In this document: piece after piece, positions 13,325 through 25,731 of the stretch | Numbering within the stretch: the stretch's first letter is position 1 | Layout: the number at the start of each line of letters is the position of its first letter | Assembly: GCA_013400115.1 (NCBI GenBank) | Contig: VXBP01008680.1 | Coordinates: 1,049,416-1,113,415, forward strand | Source of the DNA: Rhinopomastus cyanomelas | Lineage: Eukaryota > Chordata > Aves > Bucerotiformes > Rhinopomastidae | Length of the DNA stretch: 64,000 nucleotides | Reading direction: 5' to 3' | Program-made: the position numbers and the translations under genes | The notes under the pieces: model-generated | What the model was told of the DNA's origin: nothing | Database searches by the model: none | The model's input: the letters and a program-made list of their open reading frames with translations, nothing else

Positions 13325-14594
13325 ATTTTAACTTTCTCCACCACAGCAATGTTCACTCTTAACCTACTGCACAAAGCAGTTCACTCCCAACACCTCCAAA
13401 CCATTTCCTTTCAAAGTTCATTTGTCAAATAAATCTCATCTTTCCTTTCTTTACATGAAAGAAAAGATATCAGGAAAATATAATAGTGGTCTTTGTTTGC
13501 TTGATTTTTCCTCTAAGTGCTTCTCACAAGGAGTGAAATATCTCTTTCACTTGGGCACCAGTGCTAATGTTTTCTCACTATGGAACTGAATAGTCAGGGG
13601 CTAAAATAATACTTGATATTTTTCTGGCTAATACTAATGGCACTACCACTACATTAAATCTTACCTCAGTTTTATTTAAAGTAAGGATACATTAAGGAAA
13701 GGAGAAAATAAAAGAAAATCTCTTTTCTATTTTGGTGATTTAATTAATTTAATGAAGATGTGCTTAGGTAACACAACACACAAGGAAAATCCAACTTACC
13801 AGAATTTCTATACCAAATTCTAGCCCATTTTGCACAGTAAATGTAATAATTACTCAGTGTGATAACAATTTAAAATGAGCATGAATATACATAGATATGT
13901 TTATAGAATAGCTCTATCAAATATTGAGTCAGACCTTCCAAATTCTTTAAACCAACACAGAAATTTTGTCAGAGAAACGTGAATTTATGTCAATTTAAGA
14001 GCTGAACTTTGACAACATCCTATCTCAGTAGTAAGAACTTTAACTTCTGTTTTACTAAGAAAAAGATATTTGTGTCATCACAATTAAATATCTCTCTTCA
14101 TGTGTCTGAAAATCTCTGGGTCTAGAAATGTGGACAAATATTTGTGCTGACTGAAAGAAATAGTTTTAGTAGCCTTAGAAGTCACGTTATTCCATTTGTT
14201 TTGTATTTGAGAACATCACACGCACTAGGGTGAAACTCTAATGTTGCTTATATCATCTATCATGAAAATAATTTTATTAAACTTAATAATTTAAAAAATA
14301 ATTACAATTCTGGCATTCCTTGTGATGTGTTTTGTAGTAATGACACTCTATTAGTGTAGCTACTGAAAATCTTTTCTCTGTCTCTCAGGAAAAAATGAAA
14401 CAAATTTTGAGCCGTTCTTGCAGTATTCAGTGGTCTGAAAGTTTGAGCCTAGACTATTTAAAGAACTAAAAAAGTGTATACGTGGAGAGACAGTACACAG
14501 AAGTAAAAGCAGCTGAACTTCTTGCAAACCACCCTCACTTGTGAAAAGAGAGAGAACAGCGGCTACCATGTGGCACTGAAACTAAATACATATT

Positions 14595-14785
14595 ATTTTG
14601 TTCTTTTTCGTTAAGACTGCATAGGGCATAAGTTGTTTTCAAGCAAGCCTCGGACTCCTACAGCTCCAGCTGTCATGTGTAATTAAACATTTGGCCTCCA
14701 CAATTACTCTACAGTGTACATATGCCAGTATTTCAAGCCTGGAATATGCATTTCAAAGAAGAATAATTCCCTGGAAATCCTAAAT
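14595..14785. promoter_or_regulatory. Candidate conserved non-coding element
   Basis: Unique, non-repetitive segment with TCATGTGTAATTAAACATTT, GGAATATGCATTTCA (an octamer-like ATGCAT core) and AGAATAATTCCCTGG. It resembles deeply conserved enhancer sequence in texture only. Confidence 0.22.
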
Positions 14786-15864
14786 TGACAGGAGCAAAGA
14801 CAGCCTGAAGGAAAGTAGTCAGAGAAAACTGTAAGGTCGGGATCTAATGATTAAAAAAGAAACTTCAAGAAGAACTTCAACCCTTAACTAAACCAATGGG
14901 AAAAAGAACGACAGTTGGCAAGCAGATTTCTGCATAGGGATCCTGATTAGGGAGCCTCTTGGGTTAATTTAATATTATCAGTGTTGTTCACCTTGCTGTC
15001 GTGTGCCTTACCATTAATACCAGTTAAACAGATTTCTTATTTCTTAAAGCATATTTGGCATAATTTATTTTCCATGAATAATGATCGTGGCAATATTAAA
15101 TTTGATGATTCATATTGAATCAGAGGTTGATTTATCAGTGAAGGGAGGAGGAGGTTTATACTGGGGCTTTGGTGGTGGTGGGGTTTTTTATTTTTCTTCT
15201 TTTCCTCCTCTGCTCCATGTGCTTACATTTACTACTGGTGCTGTTGCCCTAAGTGATGCAGGGTTTGCGCTCCTGTTAGGAATCTCCTTGGCAGCATTTT
15301 GAATGAGGGCTATTTGAAAAGAACTACCTAAAGACCCTAAGACTCCCAGATGTTTCTAAATAGACAAAAAAGAAGTTGATCACTAGTCAAAAAATACACA
15401 AAAAATGTGGTTTTGTGTGTAGAGTGACTCTGGTGCTCAAGGATCTATTTTCCATCCTTGAGCATTTGTTTAGTAACATTACATATAAAGGACTAAGAAT
15501 CTGTTCCAAGGGCTTGAGGCATGTAGAAAGACATTGAAAAAGAATTGAGCATTTGTCTATGAAGGCATGTGAAAACATGCTCATCTAGACAGCCTTCAGA
15601 AAGTTAGACCTTCAGAACTGAACCAGTTCAGCCCAGTTCTGCACTGAACAGAGTAAAATAAGCATCACACTGTGGAATTTTTATGCGTATTATAATTATA
15701 ATTAATTATTCTTTAATAATACAGAAAGACACTATAAAAGACAGACAATATGACTCGAGCAGAGCTAGATATCTAAGTTTTAAACATCTGCATTTGTTTG
15801 GAATGAATTCTTGCTTATGAGGAATGTTGTTTTTCTTAATTCCTACCATAATATCACTGAGCTT

Positions 15865-15916
15865 TAGATGATCTTTCGAGGTCCCTTCCAATCCCTAATG
15901 ATTCCATGATTTCTAT
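15865..15916 (+). mobile_element. CR1: CR1 3' tail, about 50 bp
   Basis: TAGATGATCTTTCGAGGTCC through the first tail unit ATTCCATG. This is a severely 5'-truncated insertion of only the terminal hairpin region. Confidence 0.85.
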
Positions 15917-18900
15917 CAGCGACAATGAAGAAATACCCCACAAGGCAGTTGTCAGCCGTGCTAACGTATTAGTACTGCAGGCATCCTAGTCTTTCTTCCA
16001 TCTCAGACCAAGTTAAGGCATTTGTCTTTTACTGATGGTAACTCACTATCTTAATAGAAACCCAAAGTTCCCATCATTGTAAGCTGCCGTGGCACGACAG
16101 CGCGTGACAATGCCTGTCACCACCAGTGATGGAATGACAATGGATTCGTGTGAACCCTTGTGCGCAAACACACACAAGGCAACAACGTTTTAGTGCAGCT
16201 CGGTATTAGGCTGCGCAGGCTGCAAGCATTTTAAGCTGAAAAAGCCATTTTGGCAAAGGAGCAACGGGACCACAATGTGACTGAATCATCAGCTTCCATT
16301 CAGAAGTGTCATTTTTTCCACGTTTTTGGTTTCGCTTCAAATTCCAACTCTGCCAAGTCTGAGGCTGTTGATAAGAAGTTGAGTGCAGATTTTCCTCATT
16401 AGAGCTGATCACTGAGGCACCAACCTGGTAAGTAGGTGCTATCAACCTCATTGAATTTAGCTGCTAATTTCCATATTTCTTTTAATAGATGCCGGTGTCG
16501 CAGACTATTCAGTAAAAGCAGCAGCCTACCTGCTAATTCTGGCAACAGCATTAGCTTGAGACTTCTGGCATGAGAACCATCCTGGTAAAACCACAGAGGA
16601 GTAGTCCTGAGACAAAAGATTTGTGTTGCTGTTCCCTCACCACACGTCCCATAACAACGGTGTTCCAGCCAAGCCTGGAAAAGTCTTTGCTTCTGGACTG
16701 AAGCTCTTCAGGTCATCTAAGCAAGCCAAATCTACAAGTTTAAAGAAGTTTGTAGCACTGTTGGAAAAGTGGGCAGCAATGGAACTGTAAAATGTCAGCA
16801 CAAAATCTCTTCTTAGAAGTTCCTGCCTGACTTTCCAGTTCTCCATCCTGGAACATCTGAATTCTGCTGTTTCAGAGCAATCTCTTGTTGATTTAAGTTC
16901 ATCCAGATGTCTAAGAGGACAGGGCCTTCAAAATCAAAGCCCCAGACATTCACTTATTGACTAACTCTGCACTTTCAGGGTGCAGTACTAGTGCAGAAAA
17001 AGCCTTACCTAAACCCTCACCCTCTTTCTCCAGTTTTGCTGTCGTTTCCAAGAGCTATCTGACCTTGCCTTTTCATTTTAAGAAGCTGGCTGTTGGACAG
17101 AAGCAGCATGCTAGGAGGGAGCAGAGAGAAAGAGCAGGAAGGGAGAGGGTATCACAGGATTTAGGAAGCTGTCGGCATGGCCAGTATAATTCTAACCACG
17201 TCTGTATCCTGTAATGGAAAGAAAAATCTTTGTGCTCTCTCACAGCTGCAGATCAGCAATTAAAATCTCACCCATACTTGAGACAACTGAGAAAAACAGC
17301 CCTGACTTGGGTGGAGACAGGATATCTACTGAACCTCAGGAGGTGTTTTTTCAATAATTAGAGATGCAGAGTTCTAAAGTCTTGAGGTTTTACTGCAGTT
17401 CAGATCTAACTGACTTTTTTAACAAAATGAGACGATCTATAGCTTTGTCTTACCAGCTGCTACTTCTTATTGTTTTGTTTTTCCATTACTTTTCGTTGTT
17501 GTCTCTGTCATCAGCCAATCCTCTACCCTTCAGTTGCTATCCCTGACAAGTTCTGGAATACTGTGCTGTCCTTTGGATCTATACAACACCAAAAATAGAA
17601 TGAATACGAAGTGAAAGACACAATTTTTAGTCTCTTAATGGATGTTCTACAGTAATTCTTTAAACATGTCCCTAAAGTGGTCAAATGATCTCATTCTGTC
17701 CCATCCCTTCTTTCCAGAGCTAATGTTATTTCTGGAAGTAGTTTTGCACGCTGGAAAAGAATTTACATCATGAAAAATAGGTTGTAGTAAGTGGTATTTG
17801 TCTTTTGATCTTTGCTTCATTCCTCTTCTTAATGAAAGGTGGAAAATATTTTCCTAATGAAAACTCACAGAACTTGCACTCCATGCACTCTGCCCACTCA
17901 TTTCTGAATCAGCTTAAGATTCGGAGCACATTAGGCTTTATTTTTCTTAATCCAAAATTTTGTGTGCATAAAGCTACCCAGCAGAAGTAGAACAGAAACG
18001 TAGTGCTCACACTGAGTTTCAAACTAAACGTAAACTTATGACATGTTTTTCTTATCCAAAATATTTGCATTTTGGGGGTATTAGCAGGGCTGTCACTCAC
18101 AAAATATGGAACAAAATTCTGTCCAGCCTATCCTGTTGAGGCTGGACTTCTGAGTCTGATTTTGAACATCACTCTTTAAGAAAGATAAATGGGAAAAGCC
18201 TAGAGGAGAGAATGAAAAATGAGATAAGGTTTAGAAGACATGACCTGTGAGTAAAGGTTGAGAGAGAGAATTAATTTAGTCTAGAAAAAAAAGGAGACCA
18301 GGGCATGTAAAAGATGGTTATAAAGATGGTTCTCATTTCCTCCTCATTGCCAGTAGTGGGAAGAGTAGAGAAATAATGCCTAACTTAAAAAAAAACCCAA
18401 CAAAACCAAAACAACAACCAAACATCAGTCCAGAAATTAGGGAAAAGCCTATTTTAACAAAATATCAGACATGGCTACCCACAAAGTTTTAGTAATCCCT
18501 CCCTTTAGAGGATTTTAAGACAGGATAGTCAGACACAAGTTAGTAACATCCAAGGAAAAAATTCTCTTGCTTTAAGATGAACCAGATAACCTCTTGAACT
18601 TCTATCCATCTCTAAATTTCAGAGCATTATTCAGTCTTACATAAACAATCATAAAATGGGAGGACTCTGCTAACTGTAGACAAGGCTCCCTCCTAGTAGT
18701 CACACCTAGACTTCCAAGGTCTTTACATATAATGCAAAGGTGGGTTCACAATGCTGTCAAATCTGTTATAATTTCAAAAGAAGCAGCACATTTTGAGCCC
18801 TGATAGTTGCAAAACCAAAATAGTTGATTGAATCAAGTGTTGTTGATGCAGTGTTGTCTTCCTGACCTGGGCAAGACTGAATTAATTGTTCTTAAGGATG

Positions 18901-21246
18901 TGAATTTCCCTACTTTTTGTGCACGTCCCTGAACTTCAATGCTGGTGATGTTGGAGCAGGTGTGATTTATCTCCTTTTGCTGAAATCATCTACGAAGTCA
19001 AGGATGGGATTTGATTAAGTCTATGGGTGGACAACTCTTTTGTGTTGCAGATGTTAAATTTCAGGTGCCTAAATTAAATGCAGCTGGATACAATCCTATT
19101 GTAGCTAGCCACAACCTAGTTAATTAATCCAGAAGATTTCTGGAGTGATTTAACTTACTTGGAAGGTGAACTGGCTAGCATCATAAATTGTTGTTAATGA
19201 GTTGGCTTAGGTTTCAACAGACTGTAAAAGTAGCTTAGACAACTAGCTCACACACAGATGTCTTCTGTGATATACCTGGGGCACAGTCGAAGAATCACTC
19301 CGGCTGGAAAGATCCCTGGGTTCAACGAGTCCACCCATCTAAGAGCCTACTTGCCTTATTCAAGATGTTTACTAATGGGTGTAAACTAGTGTTTACTGCG
19401 GGATGAACTGGATTAGGCTAGCTCAGCTGCCCAGTTGTAGTTTATCATGCTGGGTACTATGCAGTTCTCAAGGTTCTTATCAGTCTGGCACCAGGCACCT
19501 ATGTTCACAAAACTGGATCAGTCCTATCATTTCCTGACAATGCCTGATTCTATTAATTCACTATAATAAGAGTCTGGAGAGTAGAAAGAAGAAATCTTAC
19601 CCTTATGGTCTTGTTTACTCCAAGCTATACTAAGTTGGAAGAGATGAATCCTGCCTATTATGTTTGCATTGACAGTATAAGCGAGTCTTTGCTAGTTAGG
19701 TAAGTAGGCAGAGATGATTTTATTTCTGGAAATGTTAAAGGAGTGAAGAGGAGCACAGAAAGAAGGCCGAAGAAGAAGTAGGGAAGTAGGAAAAAGAAAA
19801 ATGAGGTAAGAAAATAAAAAAGCCAGAAATAATGTTACCCTACGGATGAACTTTATTCCTCCTTGTCTTCTCCTAAACAAGGTACCAAGTGTTGACAATG
19901 ACTTCAGTGCAGTCAAGAATAAAATATTTGGCCCTACCTTTAACATCAATAAAAATCTCCCACCCATATCAGCAGGTCTTCTAGCATATAAAGCAAGATT
20001 TTGTAACTCTACTTTTGTTGCGAAGTCCATATAGTTAGTATAAAAATGGAATTAATCTTTCTCTCTCAAATGAGTTTTATGTCCCAGGATTAAGGGGAAT
20101 AGTGAGGACTTCAGGGCTTCTCTCTGAGTAGGAATGGTGGAGAATACTAGTCAAGAGAGAAGAACACCTTTTCCTTTTATGGCTCTCAGATGCATCCAAT
20201 CTGTTTGAGCATCATGAGGTACTGTGTGACATGGTTTACAATTTGCTTCAAAGAGGAAAATTTGGGGATTTTCTTTCTTTGTTTCTTGGTGCTGCCTTAT
20301 CTATTTACCCTTTGCCCTCATCAAACTCTTTCTTATCAGAAGGAGGCTCTAATTTGCTTCCACGTATATAATAAAAGTCCCATTTTAAAACTTAAATATT
20401 TGGTACTTGCCGCAGTAATGAAAACACATTATTTGTATAAGAAGCTGTAGAATGAACTAATGTTTGCACTTATATAGTGCATGAACATTAACTAGTAATT
20501 ATGTCAGCAGAAACGTGTCAGTCTTTCACAATAGTAGGACAAATAATACAAGTGCTGTGAAAGAGCAGCAAGCAAAGCAATGATTTTGAGATCGCTGTAT
20601 AAATTTATGAGTGAAAATATATGTCGTTCCGATCCTTGCTTACTGAGGTATCACTCACAACTAACCATTTGGCATGTTAACGGGAAAGGGTGGCAGCAGT
20701 GATTAGATGGGAATAAAAATAAGAAGAGTCGTTATCGTGGCAGGCGTGGAATATGTACGCGACAACGCCCATGAGGACAGCATAGAAACTGCGGGCTATG
20801 GTCAGATCAGAGGTGAGCTGATGAATGTTGTTAGGTCATCAGGTTTTCCCAGGTGCCCATTTCAGCTTTCCTCAGCATCAATCAAGAGAATATAGCATAT
20901 TTTTTAAATTAAAAATAAATAATTAAAATAAACCAAAACATGCTTAATTCACCTTCCCTTTTCCCTCTTTCACCTCACTGAAGTGAGTCTGGTGTCAACG
21001 GAGCAACACTATTTACAGTGGAACTGTATTACCCTGGAGCTGCCACAGTTGTTTTGAAAGCCCTAACAGCTGTAGTATGGCCAAGTAATAATGGCTCAGC
21101 CAATCTATTCGCCTGTGTTGGCTTTGAGCTGTTTGTGTGCAGATCAGTTGTTAAATCCAGTCACCTTCTAAAATGTTCTGTCAGTTAGGTTGTACTCGTG
21201 TGCACAGTACTCATTCCCACCCACCACAGGTTCCTCATCATGCACC
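15917..21246. other. 5.3 kb without a supported gene
   Basis: No exon with good splice sites was found. A faint CR1-like 3' end lies at 19291-19336 and a CpG-containing unique segment at 20700-20820. The rest is AT-rich and featureless to reading. Confidence 0.4.
19291..19336 (-). mobile_element. CR1: Old CR1-like 3' end (weak)
   Basis: AGAATCACTCCGGCTGGAAA followed by GATCCCTGGGTTCAACGAG resembles the 3' end of an older CR1 subfamily on the minus strand. It has diverged too far to be sure. Confidence 0.4.
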
Positions 21247-21252
21247 CATCTC

Positions 21253-21732
21253 TGTGGGGTTTCCATGCGAGACCAACTCCACACAGACCGATACGATCAC
21301 AGTAGAGGCTGTTTATTCATTCTCAAGCTGTCCCTTATATACAACCTCTCCCTCCACGTGATCTTGCAAGTTATAACAATAAGTAGTGCTATCTTGCTCA
21401 TGAGACAATCACAGAATCATTAGGGATTGGAAGGGACCTCGAAAGATCATCTAGTCCAATCCCCCTGCCACAGCAGGATCACCTAGACCAAGTCACACAG
21501 GAACACATTCTGGCAGGTCAATCACGCCTTCTAGCTATCTTCCCAATTGGTTCTTCCTCAGGTCTGGCTGGCAGACAGGCAGAGCTACCTCTGCTCTGCA
21601 CCCAGGTGCCCCATCCTTGTCTCTTGTGGCCTTCTCAGTTATCTCATCTCCATGACTCCCGGTTCTTCTCCACCAGCTAGCAGCATTCCTTAGCTATGAT
21701 GTCTTAGGCCTGAAGTGGCATCCACCACCACA
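21253..21732 (-). mobile_element. ERV solo LTR, minus strand, with 6-bp TSD
   Basis: The element begins TG and ends CA on either strand and is flanked by the identical hexamer CATCTC (21247-21252 and 21733-21738), a target-site duplication. On the minus strand it has a TATA box (TATATAAGGGA, about 21331-21342) and, about 20 bases downstream, a polyadenylation signal AATAAA (21312-21317) before a roughly 60-bp R-U5. That order is the layout of a retroviral long terminal repeat. A 6-bp duplication is usual for alpha/beta-like retroviruses and ERVK-type elements. No internal retroviral genes remain, so recombination has left a solo LTR. A CR1 fragment interrupts it; without that the LTR is about 367 bp. 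Confidence 0.85.
21413..21518 (-). mobile_element. CR1: CR1 3' fragment nested in the solo LTR
   Basis: 106 bp of CR1 3' end inserted in the LTR. The heptamer CAATCAC occurs immediately before (21406-21412) and after (21519-21525), consistent with a short target-site duplication. CR1 insertions often lack one, so this is a helpful landmark. The insertion is younger than the LTR. Confidence 0.88.
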
Positions 21733-21805
21733 CATCTCCTGATTGTTTTTGCAAAGATAGTGTTACAGATCATACTTCAGTTTACTAATGACCTGTACTT
21801 TTCAG

Positions 21806-21921
21806 TTTCAGAAGATCTTAATAAAAATCCTGTTGGAAGACATCTTCTTCCACCAAAGACATTTGATATCAGACCAGTGAAAAGCAAGCCGACCCTACCA
21901 GAGAATCTGGTTTGTGATCAG
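21806..21921 (+). CDS. Exon A of an unidentified + strand gene
   Basis: A 116-bp internal exon. The acceptor is a pyrimidine tract ending CTTTTCAG (a second AG six bases further in, at 21810-21811, keeps the same phase). The donor is CAG followed by GTGAGC. Only one frame is open across it, with phase 1 in and phase 0 out. The peptide contains EDLNKNPVGRHLLPPKTFDI and ends PTLPENLVCDQ; it is Pro/Lys-rich, with no domain that I recognise. It joins exon B in phase across a 1,032-bp intron. The exon starts only about 70 bp downstream of the solo LTR. The identity of the protein is unknown. Confidence 0.6.
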
Positions 21922-22953
21922 GTGAGCGTCTGCCTTTGAATGAAGAACTGTGTGGAGTCTTTTTTAGCAACAGTAGGAAAAAGGTTTGCAAAAAACTTTC
22001 GTGTAACTTTCCTTTTTCCAAGGAACTTAAGTAAGTCAGTAAAATCTAAAACTTGTCTTGACTTCAGTAGGTTTGCTCTTTGCAGAATGATTGCCATCAT
22101 CTATCTCCAATGGTGATGGCTCCATCTGCAACTGATGTCAGACTGTTCTTCCTCCTGTCTGCTTCAGTGATGCTAAAGTTAGTTCATGTTCGTTACATCT
22201 TGCAATGATTTGAAAATGAAAAATATACAGAGATACAGCAGCTTCATTTTCTAATCTCTAAAGAGCTGCTGCAAGTCCTTTAATGTTTTAGTGCCTTTAA
22301 TTACAAAGGAGAGACACAAACCCCAGGATTTACACCTGTAGCTACATTTTAGACGTTCAATAATAAGATCTGACAGGGTCACAGCAAAGGTGGCACAGCT
22401 GCAGCCGTATTTAGGCTGTAAACTTACCGAGTGACACAGAGTCAGGGAATGGCAGGTCTAGATTGGGCAGATATATTTTCCTCACCTGAAAAATAGCAGG
22501 ATCTCCGTAGTATTTTTGCTTCCTTCTTCTAAAGTGTTTATTACTGCATATCACAAATTGAGGTCTTTGGCTGCATGGCAGAAGTTATTCACACTTAGGT
22601 AGTCACCTTGTCTTGTCAATGAATGTCAGAACATTTGCTCATCTGGGACAAAAATATTTCATTTTGTTTTTACGTTGTTTTCATCCTTCAAGAAAATATA
22701 AGAAGATGGGTAGAAGAGAGATTAGAAATACACATTACTGGGTGTTTTTAACTCATCTGTGCCTGTGCATCCCCATGCAGAAATGTAGACTGGATCTTGA
22801 CACCAAGGGTTGTGTACAAGTATTGACCATGACTACGGCTAAGTGTCACCTAAATAAAATGCACAGGACCCTGAGATGAACTTCCCAGAGCTTTTTCTGT
22901 TGACCACCCTGCTGTCTGCTGACTGCTTTTCCTTCACCTGCCTCCTTCTGCAG

Positions 22954-23151
22954 GCTCACATGCCATTAACTACCAGCAAAAAGCCACGCGCATTGCAGAA
23001 GGAGAAGCCCTGTCTGCACCATAAGGAAGGAGAAGGTTTTCAGCCAAAAATGTTTCACTTCAGAGTTGTGCAGCTGTATCAGGATTGTAATGTCTGGGAA
23101 GAAAGGTTCTTTACCTTGGGAGATACAAGTAGAGCCCTACTTCAGTTGCAG
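22954..23151 (+). CDS. Exon B of the same unidentified gene
   Basis: A strong acceptor (CTGCCTCCTTCTGCAG) opens a 198-bp, 66-codon exon with phase 0 in and phase 0 out if the donor is TTGCAG/GTCTGT. It is the only frame without a stop and is in phase with exon A. The peptide runs from AHMPLTTSKKPRALQKEK through KMFHFRVVQLYQDCNVWEER to LLQLQ: basic first, then a more hydrophobic, strand-like half. An alternative, weaker donor after 23105 (GAAAG/GTTCTT) would leave phase 2, which is what exon B2 requires. Which donor is used decides whether the B-B2 join is intact. No family was recognised. Confidence 0.6.
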
Positions 23152-23266
23152 GTCTGTATGCAAACTGAGCACAGAACTGTGCTGTGTGGGTTATGTTGTG
23201 GGTACAGCAATGTGTCTGCAGCACTGAGCAAGCAACCTCTTGTTCTCCACTGCTTGTCCATTTCAG

Positions 23267-23325
23267 GAGAGATTTATCCTATTGCTGTGTTTCCCAGAGT
23301 ATTTCTGAGCTTCTAGATAGTGTTG
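23267..23325 (+). CDS. Exon B2 of the same gene (small)
   Basis: A 59-bp exon between an excellent acceptor (TTGTTCTCCACTGCTTGTCC then ATTTCAG) and an excellent donor (GTTG/GTAAGT). Only the frame with one leading base is open (RDLSYCCVSQSISELLDSV), so it is phase 2 in and phase 1 out. Phase 1 out fits exon C exactly, making Gly across the junction. The intron before it would be 115-161 bp depending on the donor of exon B. The strong splice sites support it, while the unexplained phase at its 5' side weakens it. Confidence 0.5.
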
Positions 23326-25201
23326 GTAAGTGGTGATAACATGTGGCTCTAAAAAAGGTGCTCTGGGGCCAGAGCAAAATTGCCTCCACCATGAGAAAGA
23401 GCAAGGAAGAAGAAAAAGAGCGAGCTGCAGAAAGAAAGGGAAAGGGAAGAACTTGTGAATCTTGGAGATTTCAGTCTACTACTTCTACTATCTTTTGTCA
23501 GAAATTAAAAACCCAGGACATGGATTCCCTTCTTAGCATAATCTATCACTGAGGTCACGTCCCCTAGTCTTTAACTAAGTTCACAGCAAAGCTATTACGT
23601 ACAGATAAACCTGCCACAAACATTTTGTGAACTGCAGGCAAAAATAAACCATGTGCGAGGTAATTAAGCTTGCTTATTGATAAATATGCATGTATCGATA
23701 CACTATGAATTCTGAACACACCAGCGAACAGCACTGGTGGTTCTGAGGACAACAGCAATCGCACTACTTGGGAGAGAAAGCAATGAAGACATGAAAAGGG
23801 AGGACAGAGCACATACTTTGATACGCAGCCTTTCGACCAGCTTAAAAGTGTAAATCCATTTATTCAATTTATTAATGTAAGAGTTTAAAATACTCTTGGA
23901 CTGCCCTTTATGCATTTATTGAACTCAAAACTTCACTCGTAAAAATGACTAGGACTTTGTTTCTGATCCTGTATAAAAATAGATGATTTATATTTGAGGA
24001 AAATATAAGTCTCAAGACCCGCAACTATCTCTTCCTGAGATTTTTTTTTTAGTCCCTGGGGGAAGAGAAAAGCTATTGGAGCACACATAAAATTTAGGTG
24101 CTTTGAGAATTTCTCCAGTACTTCTTTTAGTTTTGCTATCAAAAGATGCAATAAAATGGGAATTTATGTTTTTTCCTTAACAGATCTTATGCTTTCTGGT
24201 CTGTTGTTTTGTCACTGCAATTAATGCTGCTCCTTGATGCAGCAGGCTGAAAATTGGTGCCGCAGTGTTTATTTCAGGTAGGAACATTTAAAGAACATGA
24301 GGAATGTTGGGAAAATAAATTTCATATTTATTATTCATCTTTTTTTCTAACACAGTGCCTCTTCACAGGGTAAGGTTATGACTTGATCATGACTTACAAG
24401 AAGAGATACGGATTTAGGTTACTTTCCTTGGCAGAGATTGCAGCCACGTAGGAAATGATTGTACCTATTCTAGGTGAGACCCTCTTCCTAATATCTCACC
24501 AAAAGAACCGGCAACTAAAGAGTGGAACAACTAGGACATGTGATAGTTCCTGCTCAATGCTGAATCACTTCTGCAGTATGATGATGTCTTTAAATAGTTT
24601 GTTTATAGAGTTTATCACATCCTATACCTGCACATTTTGCATGGTGCCAACAGCAATTTTGTGGATAATTACAGCACTCGACAGGATTCACTCTCTTAAT
24701 GAGCCTCCACTTATGACAACCAGCAGTTTAGAGCTGGACACACAAAACATATTGAACTACCCAGGACAAATATAAATGCTGATGCACAAGCTTCTGAACT
24801 CAGGTGGAGCAGAAGTAAAAAGAAGATTCTCTTGGTTTCATCTTGAGCAGGGAGATGGTTTTGATCACTGGTTTAATTCTACTTTAATTCAGTGATTGTG
24901 TATATTATTATATAGAATAAATTCACATTTCTACAACAAATAAAGAAGAGTGTTCCAGCTGTGGTTACTCACTATAAGGCTAGAAACTTAAGTTTTGTCT
25001 TGTTTGCTCATTCTCTGACCCTATGATGTTTTACATTTAGGGTAATTCAGAGACACATCAGTTACAATTCTTCTGTGTCAAGGTTAGCTGAGCTTTTTCC
25101 CTGGAGAGCAAGAGTTAGATCTGTGCAATGGTTAACTCTTCTCCCAGATCTCACCACAAGCCTTCTGCAGTACTTTTCACCTCTAACTCCTTTAAAACCC
25201 C
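23326..25201. other. Intron, first part
   Basis: Part of the intron between exons B2 and C. No further exon with good sites was seen. A Lys/Glu-rich frame at about 23343-23450 lacks a pyrimidine tract upstream and is left out. Confidence 0.4.
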
Positions 25202-25731
25202 AGTTCCCTCACTCCTCATAAGACTTGTCATCCCTGTCCTTCAGTAGCTTCATTGCCCTTCTTTGGGCATCTCCAGCATCTCAATGTCCTTCTTGGGTTA
25301 AGGTGTCCAAAACTGATCAAAATACTTAAGGGGAGGCCTCATTAGTGGCAAGTACAGAGGTACAATCACTTCTCTAGTCCTGCTGGCCGCACTATTTCTG
25401 GTACAGACCAGGATGCTGTTGGCATTCTTGGCCATCTGGGCACACTGCTGGCTTACGTTCAGCTGGCTGTCAATCAACACCCTCAGGTGTTTTTCCACCC
25501 AGAAGCTCTCCAGCCACTGTTCCCCAGACCTGTAGCATTGCATGTGGTTGTTATGACCATCGTGTAGGACTCAGCGCTTGGTCTGTTCAATCTCATACAG
25601 TTGGCTTCAGCCAATCAATCCAGCCTATCCAGGTCCCTCTGTACATCTTTCACACGCTCAAGCAGATGGACACAATTTGGTGTCATCTGTAAAACCACAG
25701 TCCTCTCATCCAGATCATTGATAAAGATGGT
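25202..25731 (-). mobile_element. CR1: CR1 LINE fragment, distal ORF2
   Basis: About 530 bp whose minus strand encodes the degraded C-terminal part of CR1 ORF2, after the reverse-transcriptase core (VLIDSQLNVSQQCAQMAKNA and SAASRTREVIVPLYLPLMRP). The 3' tail is absent, so it is truncated at both ends. Stops and indels show that it is dead. Confidence 0.85.

Larger units (their letters stand above)
8765..15864. other. 7.1 kb without a gene or CR1
   Basis: AT-rich and almost free of recognisable repeats, unlike its flanks. Sub-segments near 9950-10060, 11330-11650 and 14595-14785 look regulatory (homeobox-type TAATTA/ATTAAT cores and balanced composition). A perfect 8-bp inverted repeat lies at 13301-13324. 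I see no convincing exon. Confidence 0.4.

Noticed and set aside
22876..22953. Start codon at 22876 as the N-terminus of exon B
   Set aside because: The 26 codons before 22954 are the pyrimidine tract of a strong acceptor read as protein, and exon A joins at 22954 in phase.
23343..23552. Lys/Glu-rich frame of 69 codons after exon B2
   Set aside because: No pyrimidine tract or usable acceptor precedes it and it does not fit the phase of B2 or C; purine-rich DNA gives such frames by chance.
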